From positions 580,515 to 644,514 of the forward strand of contig NZ_JAPIVG010000003.1 in the NCBI RefSeq assembly GCF_026240095.1: a DNA stretch of 64,000 nt, in the 5' to 3' direction. Within the stretch, counting starts at the first letter, position 1. Every line of letters starts with the position of its first letter. The position numbers and the translations under genes were made by a program. Source of the DNA: Pedobacter sandarakinus (GTDB taxonomy: Bacteria; Bacteroidota; Bacteroidia; Sphingobacteriales; Sphingobacteriaceae). Positions 1 through 9,338 of this stretch are shown one piece after another. Under the pieces are notes generated by a model. It was not told the DNA's origin. It did no database searches and worked only from the letters and a program-made list of their open reading frames with translations.

Positions 1-1055
1 TAGCGGCATTACAAAATTATACCGATGATTTTCATCTGGAAGCGCCACAAGATATTGCGCCAGAAAAAGCCGAATTGATGTTTGCAAGGTTGAAGGTTGC
101 CATTGCAGACAAGGCGCACGCGAATACAAGAAAACGAAACATTTTTTGGAAGGTATCAGTTGCAGCAACAGTTATGCTTGCATTTTTTGCAGGCCTAGTT
201 TATGTCATTCAACATCAGCAGCCGGAGCTTGTCTCCACGCAGACGGAAAAAATAGCACCCATATTACCGGGAACTAACAAAGCTGTGTTAACACTTGGCG
301 ACGGAAGTAAAATTGTATTGAGTAATGCCGAAAACGGACAAATTGCTTTTGAAAATGGAACCCAGGTTAGAAAAGATAGTGATGGCGTGCTATCCTATCA
401 GGTTGAGGAGAACGTGAACGATGAGCTGGTTTATAACACCGTTTCTATTCCACGCGGGGGGCAGTATTGCCTGCAATTGCCCGATGGATCGAAAGTATGG
501 CTGAACGCAGAAACCAGTCTTAAATTCCCTAATCGATTTGCTGGCAACAAACGAGAAGTTGAACTTGATGGTGAGGGCTATTTTGAAATCGCCAAGAATA
601 AAGAAAAACCCTTTTTCGTGAAAGCCAATGGCGTGAGCGTAAAAGTATTGGGTACGCATTTTAATGTGATGGCTTATAAAGATGAACCCATCGTTCGGAC
701 TACACTCGTTGAGGGAAGGGTGATGCTTTCGGCTGCCGGGCAATCTGTTTATCTCAGTCCAGGCCAGCAAGGCCAGTTGGGAAAGAACGGTTTAACCGTG
801 TCTGAGGCAGATGTTTCAGGAGACCTGGGTTGGAAGAATGGATATTTTGTTTTCAATGAGGAAAGTCTTGCCACCATTATGCATAAAATTTCACGCTGGT
901 ATAACGTAGATGTAAATCTGCAAACCAACAGTAAACTTACTTACACCGGATCGGTATCTAAGTTCAAAAATATTGAAGAAGTACTGAAGGTGTTGACTTT
1001 AACCGGAACAGTAAAATTTAAGATTGAAGGAAGGAGGGTAATCGTAAACAACTAA
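1..1055 (+). CDS. FecR family anti-sigma factor (5' end outside window)
   Basis: Inner-membrane anti-sigma factor that would relay a signal from the downstream SusC receptor to an ECF sigma factor. The frame is open from base 3 without a stop, so the true start lies before the window; the ATG at 78 is internal. A cytoplasmic N-terminal part is followed by one membrane segment at about 138-210 (IFWKVSVAATVMLAF). The periplasmic part holds a FecR domain (GGQYCLQLPDGSKVWLNAET; GEGYFEIAKN; LGTHFNVMAY) and a C-terminal DUF4974-type domain ending at a TAA. The order fecR-susC-susD is classical for Bacteroidota sigma-regulated glycan loci, and the next gene carries the STN domain expected of a FecR partner. 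The sigma factor gene should lie just upstream, outside the window. The family assignment is secure; the ligand is unknown. Confidence 0.93.
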   Translation, partial: AALQNYTDDFHLEAPQDIAPEKAELMFARLKVAIADKAHANTRKRNIFWKVSVAATVMLAFFAGLVYVIQHQQPELVSTQTEKIAPILPGTNKAVLTLGDGSKIVLSNAENGQIAFENGTQVRKDSDGVLSYQVEENVNDELVYNTVSIPRGGQYCLQLPDGSKVWLNAETSLKFPNRFAGNKREVELDGEGYFEIAKNKEKPFFVKANGVSVKVLGTHFNVMAYKDEPIVRTTLVEGRVMLSAAGQSVYLSPGQQGQLGKNGLTVSEADVSGDLGWKNGYFVFNEESLATIMHKISRWYNVDVNLQTNSKLTYTGSVSKFKNIEEVLKVLTLTGTVKFKIEGRRVIVNN

Positions 1056-1106
1056 CCAATCTTTTTTTTCGACCTAAGGGATTAACCACCCGTAAACAAA
1101 CAAAAA

Positions 1107-4100
1107 ATGAAAATTTTCAGCCCTAGAAATTATAGCCAAAACAAAGAACTTAAAGGCTTTAAAGCAATAAAGCTTACCACATTGCTTTTACTCGTCTTTT
1201 GCGTACAGGTAAAAGCTTCGCTTTTTGCCCAAAACATTACCTTAAATTTAAAAAATGCACCAATTAAGGAGGTTTTTCTCGAGATAAAAAAACAGAGTGG
1301 TTACGACATTTTGTTTAATAATGAAATGCTCAATCAAATTGGGCCTCTTAGTGTCATCGTCAAAAATGCAACCGTTGAAGAGGCCTTAAACAAGAGCCTC
1401 CAAAATCTTCCACTAAGCTATGCTATCGAGAATAAAATTATTGTGATTAGAAGAAAAGCTTTGCAAAAGGTTGATATTACCGGAACCGTGAATGATGAAA
1501 CCGGGAAAGGAATTCCTGGTGTAAGTGTGATCAATGAGAATACAAAAAAAGCAGTTGCTACTGATGATTTAGGTCGTTTTAGTATTGCCGGTGCTATTGG
1601 AGATGTGATCAAAGTAAGGATGGTAGGTTATGAAGAATATACATTTACAATAGATGCAAGAAGCAATTATCCACTTTCGCTGGAACCAACTTCTTTCGGA
1701 TTGAATGATGTGGTAGTAGTGGGATACGGTACCCAGAAGAGGGCAAATGTAACAGGCGCAATCTCTCAGGTAGATGCTAAAGTGCTGGAAGATCGTCCGA
1801 TAACGGCTGTGTCTACCGGGCTGCAAGGAACAGTAACTGGTCTTACCACCATTGGGGGGAGCGGACAGCCGGGCGCAACAAATTCCGCACTACGAATCAG
1901 GGGAACGGGCACAACGAATAATCCAAACCCATTCATCTTGATAGATGGCGTACCTGGTGATATGAACTGGATAAATCCGGATGATATTGAAAGCGTAACG
2001 GTACTTAAAGATGCTGCCTCATCATCAATTTATGGGTCGAGAGCAGCCAACGGGGTTATTCTTGTCACGACTAAAAAAGGCAAGTTTAATCAAAAGGCAA
2101 TTATTTCTTACAATGGTTATTATGGATTTCAAAAACCTACCAGGTTGCCTAAAACACTTGGATCGGTAGAATACATGACGCTTTTGGGAGAAGCACAGGC
2201 GAATGCCGGCCTTCCCAGGTCTTACACTGATGCCCAAATTGAAGTGGCCAGAAATGGATCTGATCCTAACTATTTTGCCAACACCAACTGGACGGAAGCG
2301 CTGATCAAGGATTATGCTCCTCAGCAAAATCATGCCATTAGCATAAATGGCGGAAGCAGCGATTTTAATTACTACTTTTCGTATGCAAGGGAAAATCAGG
2401 ATGGATTGATTGCCGGAGACCAATACAAGTTTGCCAAAAATAATGCCCGGGTTAAATTATCTGCCGTTAAACTCCTCAATATCCTGGATGTAGATGTTAA
2501 TTTAGGATACCTCGACAGAAATCAAAACCAGCCTGCTTCTGATACAGAAGGAGGTGGCGGTGTAATCTATACCGCTTTTACCAGTTCCCCACTTACGCCG
2601 GTTCGCTTTACAACAGGTACCTGGGGTTATGGCGGGGGCTCCAGTAATCCATTGGCAGTAGCAACCGATGGCGGCTTCAATAATTTTTTCTCCAGGGAAT
2701 TTACTTCCAACATTACCGGTACGCTGCATTTGTTAAAAGGGCTCGATTTGAAAAGCCAATACGGATTAATTGCAAGCTCGCAGAGGAGGAGAACTTTCAA
2801 TCGCAGAATAGATTATTATAATCCGGTGAGCAATGCTATTATCTATACCACCACACCTAATAACTCACTAAGAGACATCGCCACAAGCACCATGCTGCAG
2901 AACTTTTCGATGCAGGCAGATTATTCCCTCAATTTAGATAAACACCACTTTAAAGTTTTAGGTGGCTACCAGCAGGAGACCTACCTTTTCGATGCATTTT
3001 CAGCTTCGAAAACGAATTTAGTGAGTGATGATGTGCCCGTTTTGAACATTGGGTCGCTCAATCCAACGGCAACTGGCGATGCTTACCAGTATGCGCTTCA
3101 GTCGTTATTCTCTCGGATCAATTATGATTATGATGGCAAATATCTTTTTGAGTTCAACCTCAGGTATGATGGATCTTCAAGGTATGCACCGGGACATAAA
3201 TGGGGGATATTTCCATCTGTTTCAGTTGGATGGCGCTTTAGTGAGGAAAACTTCATTAAATCTCAGGATCAAAATTGGTTCAGCGATGGTAAAATTCGAG
3301 CATCCTATGGTAGTCTTGGCAATCAATATGGTGCAGACGGACCAGCTTATTCTGAGTGGTATCCGTATATTAAAGTGCTAAATAGTGTCGGCACGATGCC
3401 TATTGGAAATATCCTAACTACCGGATTTGCTCAAACTATTTTATCGAACCCGCTATTGCAATGGGAGAAAGCCACGATGCTTAACGTGGGGTTAGATTTA
3501 GCTTTCTTCAATAACAGGTTAACTTTTACCGGCGATTGGTTCAATAAAAAGACGGTAGATATTCAGTTGAAAGTACCTCAGCCAGACGTAATTGGGTTAA
3601 CCGTACCAGACCAAAATGCTGGTGCCATTTCGAACAAAGGTTATGAACTTAGCCTGGGTTGGAATGATAAAATTGGTGAATTTAAGTATGGCTTTACTGC
3701 GCAGTTTTTCGATATCAAAAACAAGGTGACAGATTTGGGAGGCGTTCCGCCTACCATTGGCGATAGGATTAGGCAAGTTGGCAATCCGCTTGATGCATTT
3801 TACGGTTACCGCACCGACGGGCTTGCTCAGGAAGCTGATTTTACCAAAGATGCGGCCGGAAAATACATCCCTAAATTTCCCATCTTCTCTGCAGATGCAG
3901 GCAAGGTAGCCCCAGGTGATTTGAAATACCGCGATTTGAATGGTGATGGCGTAATTAGCGCAGACTTGGATAGAGAGGTAATTGGTGATGCTTATCCACG
4001 ATACAATTACTCGTTCAGGTTAGATGCGGCCTATCATAATTTTGATTTTAGTGTGTTTTTACAAGGTGTTGGGGAGGCTAATGGTTACATTACAGGTGCC

Positions 4101-4475
4101 GGAATCCATGCTTATAATGCTGATGCTGCTTTTCCTCAAGAGGTACACCTGGATCGGTGGACTCCTCAAAACACTGGTGGATCTTATCCCCGATTTGTGT
4201 ATAAGGATACAAGGAATACAGCCAGACTAGCCGAATATTGGCTTCAAGATGCAGCTTACTTGAGGGTTAAAAATCTGCAAATCGGTTATACAATCCCAGG
4301 TAATTTTTTGAAAAAAGCGCACATAGACCGACTTCGACTTTATGCATCCGCAGATAATATTTTTACGGATACAAATTTCTTTTATGCCTACGACCCTGAA
4401 ACACAGGCATCAAGCGGTGGCTTATATCCACAAGTAAAAACTTTTATTTTCGGTATCTCTCTTAAGCTAAAATAA
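1107..4475 (+). CDS. SusC/RagA TonB-linked outer membrane protein with STN domain
   Basis: TonB-dependent outer membrane channel that imports oligosaccharides with the SusD lipoprotein encoded next. The 1122 residues begin with a signal peptide (KLTTLLLLVFCVQVKASLFAQ). An STN domain follows (about 45-115; NAPIKEVFLEIKKQSGYDI), then a carboxypeptidase-regulatory-like domain (about 123-200; ITGTVNDETGKGIPGVSV) and a plug with the SusC signature (VVVGYGTQKRANVTGAIS; VTVLKDAASSSIYGSRAANG). A C-terminal barrel ends in an alternating hydrophobic strand (TFIFGISLKLK). The STN domain marks it as a transducer that contacts FecR, encoded 51 bases upstream. The start is the first ATG after fecR and gives a good signal peptide. 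The substrate may be an alpha-GlcNAc-containing glycan, inferred only from the GH89 gene in the same run. Confidence 0.96.
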   Translation: MKIFSPRNYSQNKELKGFKAIKLTTLLLLVFCVQVKASLFAQNITLNLKNAPIKEVFLEIKKQSGYDILFNNEMLNQIGPLSVIVKNATVEEALNKSLQNLPLSYAIENKIIVIRRKALQKVDITGTVNDETGKGIPGVSVINENTKKAVATDDLGRFSIAGAIGDVIKVRMVGYEEYTFTIDARSNYPLSLEPTSFGLNDVVVVGYGTQKRANVTGAISQVDAKVLEDRPITAVSTGLQGTVTGLTTIGGSGQPGATNSALRIRGTGTTNNPNPFILIDGVPGDMNWINPDDIESVTVLKDAASSSIYGSRAANGVILVTTKKGKFNQKAIISYNGYYGFQKPTRLPKTLGSVEYMTLLGEAQANAGLPRSYTDAQIEVARNGSDPNYFANTNWTEALIKDYAPQQNHAISINGGSSDFNYYFSYARENQDGLIAGDQYKFAKNNARVKLSAVKLLNILDVDVNLGYLDRNQNQPASDTEGGGGVIYTAFTSSPLTPVRFTTGTWGYGGGSSNPLAVATDGGFNNFFSREFTSNITGTLHLLKGLDLKSQYGLIASSQRRRTFNRRIDYYNPVSNAIIYTTTPNNSLRDIATSTMLQNFSMQADYSLNLDKHHFKVLGGYQQETYLFDAFSASKTNLVSDDVPVLNIGSLNPTATGDAYQYALQSLFSRINYDYDGKYLFEFNLRYDGSSRYAPGHKWGIFPSVSVGWRFSEENFIKSQDQNWFSDGKIRASYGSLGNQYGADGPAYSEWYPYIKVLNSVGTMPIGNILTTGFAQTILSNPLLQWEKATMLNVGLDLAFFNNRLTFTGDWFNKKTVDIQLKVPQPDVIGLTVPDQNAGAISNKGYELSLGWNDKIGEFKYGFTAQFFDIKNKVTDLGGVPPTIGDRIRQVGNPLDAFYGYRTDGLAQEADFTKDAAGKYIPKFPIFSADAGKVAPGDLKYRDLNGDGVISADLDREVIGDAYPRYNYSFRLDAAYHNFDFSVFLQGVGEANGYITGAGIHAYNADAAFPQEVHLDRWTPQNTGGSYPRFVYKDTRNTARLAEYWLQDAAYLRVKNLQIGYTIPGNFLKKAHIDRLRLYASADNIFTDTNFFYAYDPETQASSGGLYPQVKTFIFGISLKLK

Positions 4476-4482
4476 TATCTCC

Positions 4483-6192
4483 ATGAAAAATCAACATCAA
4501 TATATAAATAGCCGCAGATCATTCTTGCGGTCTACAGGTTTGTTAAGTGCTGCGGCAATGATTCCTTCCTTCTTCCTATCTGCTTGTAAAAAAGACTTTC
4601 TCGATCGGCAGCCATTAGATACTGTTACTGACATCAGCTTCTGGAAAACTGAAGAACAACTGAAGCTGGCGGTAAATGCCTGCTACAGTAACCTAAGGGG
4701 TAACAACACCATTGCCATGGAAAATATGGGCGATAATACCATATATCCCCCAAATTCTGAATACCAGGCTATATCTGCTGGTAACTACGACTTTACTGCG
4801 GGAACGCTGAACTCTGAATGGGTAAATCTGTATTCAGCCATCAGGCGATGTAATCACTTCATGGAAAACTACACCAAAGCAACTGGTATAGCGCCCGCCG
4901 CTTTGGCCGGATATGCCGGGCAAGTTCAATTCTTAAGGGCATTTATGTATTCCTATCTTATTTTCTTGTTTGGGGATGTGCCACTTATTACCAAAACCCT
5001 TGATATTGGAGATGAGGAGGTTTATGGGCCGAGGAATAAACGTGCCGAAGTACTCGACTTTGTGCTTGCAGATTTGGATGCCGCTGCAGCAGCTTTGCCA
5101 GCCACCTACGCATCGGCAACGGATTTGGGCCGAATAACAAAAGGCGCTGCATTGGCATGGAAAGCAAGGGTAGCACTGTTCTTCGAAAAATGGGCGCTTG
5201 CCGAAGCAGCTTCGAAAGCAGTAATGGATCTAAACGTTTACGCACTTTATACCGCGGGCGGTACTACAAAAGCCTATAACGATCTGTTTACTTATAAAGG
5301 CAAACTATCTGCCGGAGCCAATAAAGAAACCATTCTTGCCCGGCCGTATGTAGCTGGTGTAAGTGTGCATAATACCAGCAGGGAAATACAGGTGCCAGAT
5401 CAAACAAGTCGATACTCGCCGACAAAATCGTTGGTAGACACTTATTTATGTACCGATGGTTTACCAATCGATAAATCGCCATTGTATAGTGAAACCTCCT
5501 ATGCAAATATTTTCAAAAACAGGGATCCGCGGATGGCGCAAACCATTTTGAGTCCAGGGTCTGCATGGGGCGGACAGGATGATGGAGATGCGGATGCAAA
5601 TTCGAACACAATCTTTAATACACCAAAGTGGAATGCAGATAAAAAAGGCTGCATCACTGGAACAGGCTATTACTTCACCAAATATGTCGAGATTCCGGCC
5701 GTGGGCGTTGTAAGTCAGGACTCAAATGATATCCACCACATTCGATATGCCGAAGTATTGCTTATTAATGCAGAGGCGAAACTGGAGCAAGGAACGTTAA
5801 CCCAGGCCGACCTGGATCGAACCATCAATTTGCTTCGTGATAGGGTGGGGATGAAAAGAATGAATATCGCAGATATTGCTGCCGCAGGACTCGATTTGAG
5901 GACAGAGATAAGGAGAGAGCGACGGGTTGAGCTTGCCCTTGAAGGCCAGCGATACTACGATATTATGCGATGGAAGGTTGGTGAGTTACTTGCACAAGAT
6001 GTTAGGGGCATGAAGAAAAGCCTGGTTGAAAGTTTTAATCAACAATATGTGGCCACTATTGCCACAGATGCAAATGGCTATTTTGTGGTAAATACAGGCC
6101 GAAGGTTTGTTGCGCCTAAAAATTATTTATGGCCAATCCCGATTACTCAATTGCAGAAAAATCCTGCCCTCGGACAAAATCCCGGATGGTAG
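4483..6192 (+). CDS. SusD/RagB family nutrient-binding lipoprotein with Tat-like leader
   Basis: Surface glycan-binding lipoprotein that caps the SusC channel encoded 7 bases upstream. The 569 residues have the SusD/RagB layout: after the lipidation site come DFLDRQPLDTVTD and SFWKTEEQLKLAVNACY, and the C-terminal half holds RYAEVLLINAEAKLEQG, RRERRVELALEGQRYYDIMR and LWPIPITQLQKNPALGQNPG. The leader is unusual. It has a twin-arginine-like motif SRRSFLR at about residues 10-16, then a hydrophobic stretch and a lipobox ending at Cys35 (FLSAC). That suggests export by Tat rather than Sec, followed by lipidation. The family call is very secure; Tat export is an inference. Confidence 0.95.
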   Translation: MKNQHQYINSRRSFLRSTGLLSAAAMIPSFFLSACKKDFLDRQPLDTVTDISFWKTEEQLKLAVNACYSNLRGNNTIAMENMGDNTIYPPNSEYQAISAGNYDFTAGTLNSEWVNLYSAIRRCNHFMENYTKATGIAPAALAGYAGQVQFLRAFMYSYLIFLFGDVPLITKTLDIGDEEVYGPRNKRAEVLDFVLADLDAAAAALPATYASATDLGRITKGAALAWKARVALFFEKWALAEAASKAVMDLNVYALYTAGGTTKAYNDLFTYKGKLSAGANKETILARPYVAGVSVHNTSREIQVPDQTSRYSPTKSLVDTYLCTDGLPIDKSPLYSETSYANIFKNRDPRMAQTILSPGSAWGGQDDGDADANSNTIFNTPKWNADKKGCITGTGYYFTKYVEIPAVGVVSQDSNDIHHIRYAEVLLINAEAKLEQGTLTQADLDRTINLLRDRVGMKRMNIADIAAAGLDLRTEIRRERRVELALEGQRYYDIMRWKVGELLAQDVRGMKKSLVESFNQQYVATIATDANGYFVVNTGRRFVAPKNYLWPIPITQLQKNPALGQNPGW

Positions 6193-6244
6193 TATCTGGT
6201 TCAATATTCCATATGTATTAATTAAAAATTTTTTAAAAAATTTT

Positions 6245-7063
6245 ATGAAAGCAATCAATTTCATCTGCTGTATCACCATATTCCTCCTCATTAGCTGCTC
6301 GCCAAAAGTTAACCCTTCTGCTGGTAAGAGAGGCGATGGTACTTTACGGGTAATGGCTTACAATATTCACCATGCTAATCCCCCGTCAAAAGAGAAAGAA
6401 GGCACTATAGATCTTGATGCAATTGCGGCAGCGATAAGTTTGCAGTCGCCAGACCTGGTTGCACTACAGGAAGTAGATGTAAACACCAAAAGATCGGGTG
6501 GCGTTAATGAAGCCGTTATTTTGGCGCAGAAATTAAAAATGAATTTTTATTTTGCCAAGGCGATAGATCATGATGGGGGCGATTATGGCGTCGCTATCCT
6601 CTCTCGTTTCCCGATGTCGGAGGCGAAAACATTCATGCTTCCAAAAAATAGCGATGCACGTGCTGAGCAACGCGTACTGGCAACGGCAAAAATAGAAGTT
6701 GCCAAGAACAAGTTTATCAGATTCGCTTCTACCCATTTAGATGCGCAAAAGACGAATGAAAACCGCCAGATGCAGGCAAAGGAAATTAATCGATTGCTGA
6801 TGGATGACAATCTTCCGGTTGTTTTGGGAGGAGATTTAAATGCTGCACCTGGTAGCGAGTCTATAAAGATTTTCGATGCACTTTTTACCCGCACCTGCCA
6901 GAACTGTGATTTCACCATCCCGGTAATTAATCCCACAAAAACCATTGATCATATTGGCTACAAACCGGCGAATGCATTCGAAGTGGTCTCGCACAAAGCT
7001 ATCGCCGAACATTATGCATCTGATCATTTGCCAATTTTATCTGTATTACAATACAAACTTTAA
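6245..7063 (+). CDS. Endonuclease/exonuclease/phosphatase-fold lipoprotein
   Basis: Metal-dependent hydrolase of the EEP (DNase I-like) fold, 272 residues from the ATG at 6245. That start is preferred over upstream in-frame starts inside susD because it gives a lipoprotein signal (CCITIFLLISCSPK, lipid Cys near residue 18). EEP motifs appear in order: MAYNIHHAN (Asn metal ligand), ALQEVD (metal-binding Glu), THLDAQ, GGDLNA (catalytic Asp and Asn) and the closing SDHLPIL (Asp-His). The family covers nucleases, sphingomyelinases and sugar-phosphate or phosphodiester hydrolases. Here it is exported, lipidated and embedded between susD and a GH89 enzyme, so removal of a phosphodiester or similar substituent from a glycan is a reasonable but unproven role. 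It lies 52 bases after susD and 11 before the GH89 gene. Confidence 0.88.
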   Translation: MKAINFICCITIFLLISCSPKVNPSAGKRGDGTLRVMAYNIHHANPPSKEKEGTIDLDAIAAAISLQSPDLVALQEVDVNTKRSGGVNEAVILAQKLKMNFYFAKAIDHDGGDYGVAILSRFPMSEAKTFMLPKNSDARAEQRVLATAKIEVAKNKFIRFASTHLDAQKTNENRQMQAKEINRLLMDDNLPVVLGGDLNAAPGSESIKIFDALFTRTCQNCDFTIPVINPTKTIDHIGYKPANAFEVVSHKAIAEHYASDHLPILSVLQYKL

Positions 7064-7074
7064 AAAACCTGTTC

Positions 7075-9312
7075 ATGCGATTATTTAAAACCCTGTCTCT
7101 CCTGTTTTTTTGTTTTCCATTGGTAGCAAGTGCTGTTAGCATAGATTCTGCGCAAGCGGGTTTAAATAAGCAGGCAGTGGAAGGCTTGATTAAACGGATG
7201 CTTCCCGAATTCTCGAGCCAGTTTAAGGTAGAAGAGTTGCCAGCCGAGGCAGGAAAAGATGTGTTTGAAATTGTTGCCCAAGGAGATAAGATTGTTTTAA
7301 GAGGTAATAATGGGGTATCTGTAGCGAGTGCTTTCAACTACTATCTCAAACACATTGCTCATTGCCAAATTACCTGGAACGGTTCAAATAAAAAACTATC
7401 CTTACCGCTTCCCAGGCCTGCTGGTACCATCCGTAAAGTAAGTCCGCATGTTTACAGGTATTATCTAAATTACTGTACTTTTAATTATTCTATGAGTTGG
7501 TGGGATTGGAAGCGCTGGCAGTGGGAAATAGATTGGATGGCGATGAATGGGATTAATACACCACTTGCACTAACAGGTCAGAATATAATTCATTTCCGGG
7601 TATATAAAAGTTTAGGTTTTACATCGAAAGACCTTGAAGGATTTTTTAGCGGTCCGGCTTATTTCAGTTGGTTTTGGATGGGGAATCTGGATGGATGGGG
7701 CGGGCCCTTGCCAGAAACCTGGATGCTTAGTCATGAGAAACTCCAAAAGCAAATTGTTGCCAGGGAGCGTGAGTTTGGTATGAAACCCATTCTTCCTGCT
7801 TTTACAGGTCATGTTCCGCCCACATTTAAAGATCGCTTTCCCGATGCGAAACTTATTAAAACCAGCTGGAATAACAAATTTCCTGAGGTATACCTTCTAA
7901 ATCCTGAAGATCCACTTTTCACTAAGATTGGGAGTCTTTTTATAGAAGCGCAAAAGGCTGCGTATGGAACAGATCACCTGTATTCGGCAGATACCTTTAA
8001 CGAAAATAAACCACCCTCAAATGATCCTGCTTTCCTTACAGATATCTCGAAAAAGGTGTATGCTTCTATGGCGTCAGCAGATCCTAAAGCCGTATGGATT
8101 ATGCAGGGATGGCTTTTTCACTTCTCGGCAAATTTCTGGAAAGAGCCGCAAATTAAGGCGATGTTAAGTGCAGTGCCTAATGATAAGATGATTATCCTGG
8201 ATTTATGGTCAGAACGACATCCGTTGTGGAAGAAAACAGATGCCTATTATGGCAAACCATGGATTTGGAACATGCTGAGCAACTTTGGTGGTAACATTTC
8301 TATGCAAGGAAAAATGAAAACTGTAGCGGAAGAACCCGCCCGGGTACGGTCCGATCCTCAATCAGGAAAAATGATGGGCATTGGTCTCACACCAGAAGGC
8401 ATAGAACAAAATCCGGTGATGTACGATCTGATGATGGAAAATGTTTGGGAAGATAAACCAATTCCACTCGATTCATGGCTGCAAGGCTATGCCCAAAGGA
8501 GATATGGAAAGAAAAATGCCGACGCTCAGGGTGCATGGGAGTATCTTCGAAAGTCTGTCTACAGTGATACTCTTACCAATGGGGGTCCGGAATCTATCAT
8601 TTGTGCAAGGCCAACATTTTCCCGTTCTACGCGTGGGGTTACCACCAGGTTTCCATACGATAATACTGATCTAATGAAAGCCTGGAAACTCTTAATTAAG
8701 GCATCACCTCAATTGGCAAATGCTGAAGGATTTCAATATGATCTGGTCGATGTTAGCAGGCAGGTACTTGCCAATTACGCTACTTATTTGCAACAGAAAA
8801 CAGCAAGTGCCTATCGTGAAAACAACCTCATTGCTTTCAGAAAAAATAGCACCGCGTTCATCCAACTGATTGATGACATGGATGTTCTTCTGAAAACAAG
8901 GAAAGATTTCTTGCTGGGAGAATGGCTTAACAGCGCTAAGTCTTGGGGCACTACGCAACAGGAAATGGATCTTTACGAGCGCAATGCTAGAAACTTAATC
9001 ACCCTTTGGGGAGATGAAAACAGCACGCTAAGGGAATATGCGTGCAAACAATGGTCTGGATTACTTAAAGGTTTCTACAAACCCAGGTGGGAAAGCTTTT
9101 TTAAAGCTATAGATGATGATATGACCAAGAAAGCAAAATTTGATGAAAAGGTTTTTGATTCAACTATGAAAAAATGGGAGTGGAAGTGGGTAAATGCACA
9201 TGAGAAATATTCAAATCTGCCCGCTGGAGACCCAGTTTCTCAGTCGCGATATATCTACCAAAAATATTATGCACAGATAGAAAACGACCTGCAACATGTA
9301 AAACTAAACTAA
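7075..9312 (+). CDS. GH89 alpha-N-acetylglucosaminidase (NAGLU family)
   Basis: Exo-enzyme releasing terminal alpha-linked N-acetylglucosamine. The 745 residues match the full length of the NAGLU family: a signal peptide (LFFCFPLVASA), a small N-terminal domain (about 30-115), the (beta/alpha)8 catalytic domain (about 120-460) and a C-terminal helical domain. Hallmarks seen are MAMNGINTPLALTGQ, GNLDGWGGPLP, LPAFTGHVPP, YSADTFNEN and GLTPEGIEQNPVMYDLM. By comparison with human NAGLU (Glu316 and Glu446), the catalytic pair should be Glu310 in DTFNE and Glu441 in TPEGIEQN. The signal peptide predicts a periplasmic or outer-membrane location. It shares the operon with susCD and an EEP lipoprotein, so the locus probably targets a glycan with alpha-GlcNAc ends. 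Confidence 0.95.
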   Translation: MRLFKTLSLLFFCFPLVASAVSIDSAQAGLNKQAVEGLIKRMLPEFSSQFKVEELPAEAGKDVFEIVAQGDKIVLRGNNGVSVASAFNYYLKHIAHCQITWNGSNKKLSLPLPRPAGTIRKVSPHVYRYYLNYCTFNYSMSWWDWKRWQWEIDWMAMNGINTPLALTGQNIIHFRVYKSLGFTSKDLEGFFSGPAYFSWFWMGNLDGWGGPLPETWMLSHEKLQKQIVAREREFGMKPILPAFTGHVPPTFKDRFPDAKLIKTSWNNKFPEVYLLNPEDPLFTKIGSLFIEAQKAAYGTDHLYSADTFNENKPPSNDPAFLTDISKKVYASMASADPKAVWIMQGWLFHFSANFWKEPQIKAMLSAVPNDKMIILDLWSERHPLWKKTDAYYGKPWIWNMLSNFGGNISMQGKMKTVAEEPARVRSDPQSGKMMGIGLTPEGIEQNPVMYDLMMENVWEDKPIPLDSWLQGYAQRRYGKKNADAQGAWEYLRKSVYSDTLTNGGPESIICARPTFSRSTRGVTTRFPYDNTDLMKAWKLLIKASPQLANAEGFQYDLVDVSRQVLANYATYLQQKTASAYRENNLIAFRKNSTAFIQLIDDMDVLLKTRKDFLLGEWLNSAKSWGTTQQEMDLYERNARNLITLWGDENSTLREYACKQWSGLLKGFYKPRWESFFKAIDDDMTKKAKFDEKVFDSTMKKWEWKWVNAHEKYSNLPAGDPVSQSRYIYQKYYAQIENDLQHVKLN

Positions 9313-9338
9313 CAATTATACACCTAATCAACTCAAAT

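Noticed and set aside
390..770. 126-codon antisense frame inside fecR
   Set aside because: Shadow of a conserved FecR domain on the plus strand; no independent gene evidence.
6107..6244. Longer start for the EEP lipoprotein inside susD
   Set aside because: It would overlap susD and destroy the lipoprotein signal that begins at the ATG at 6245.
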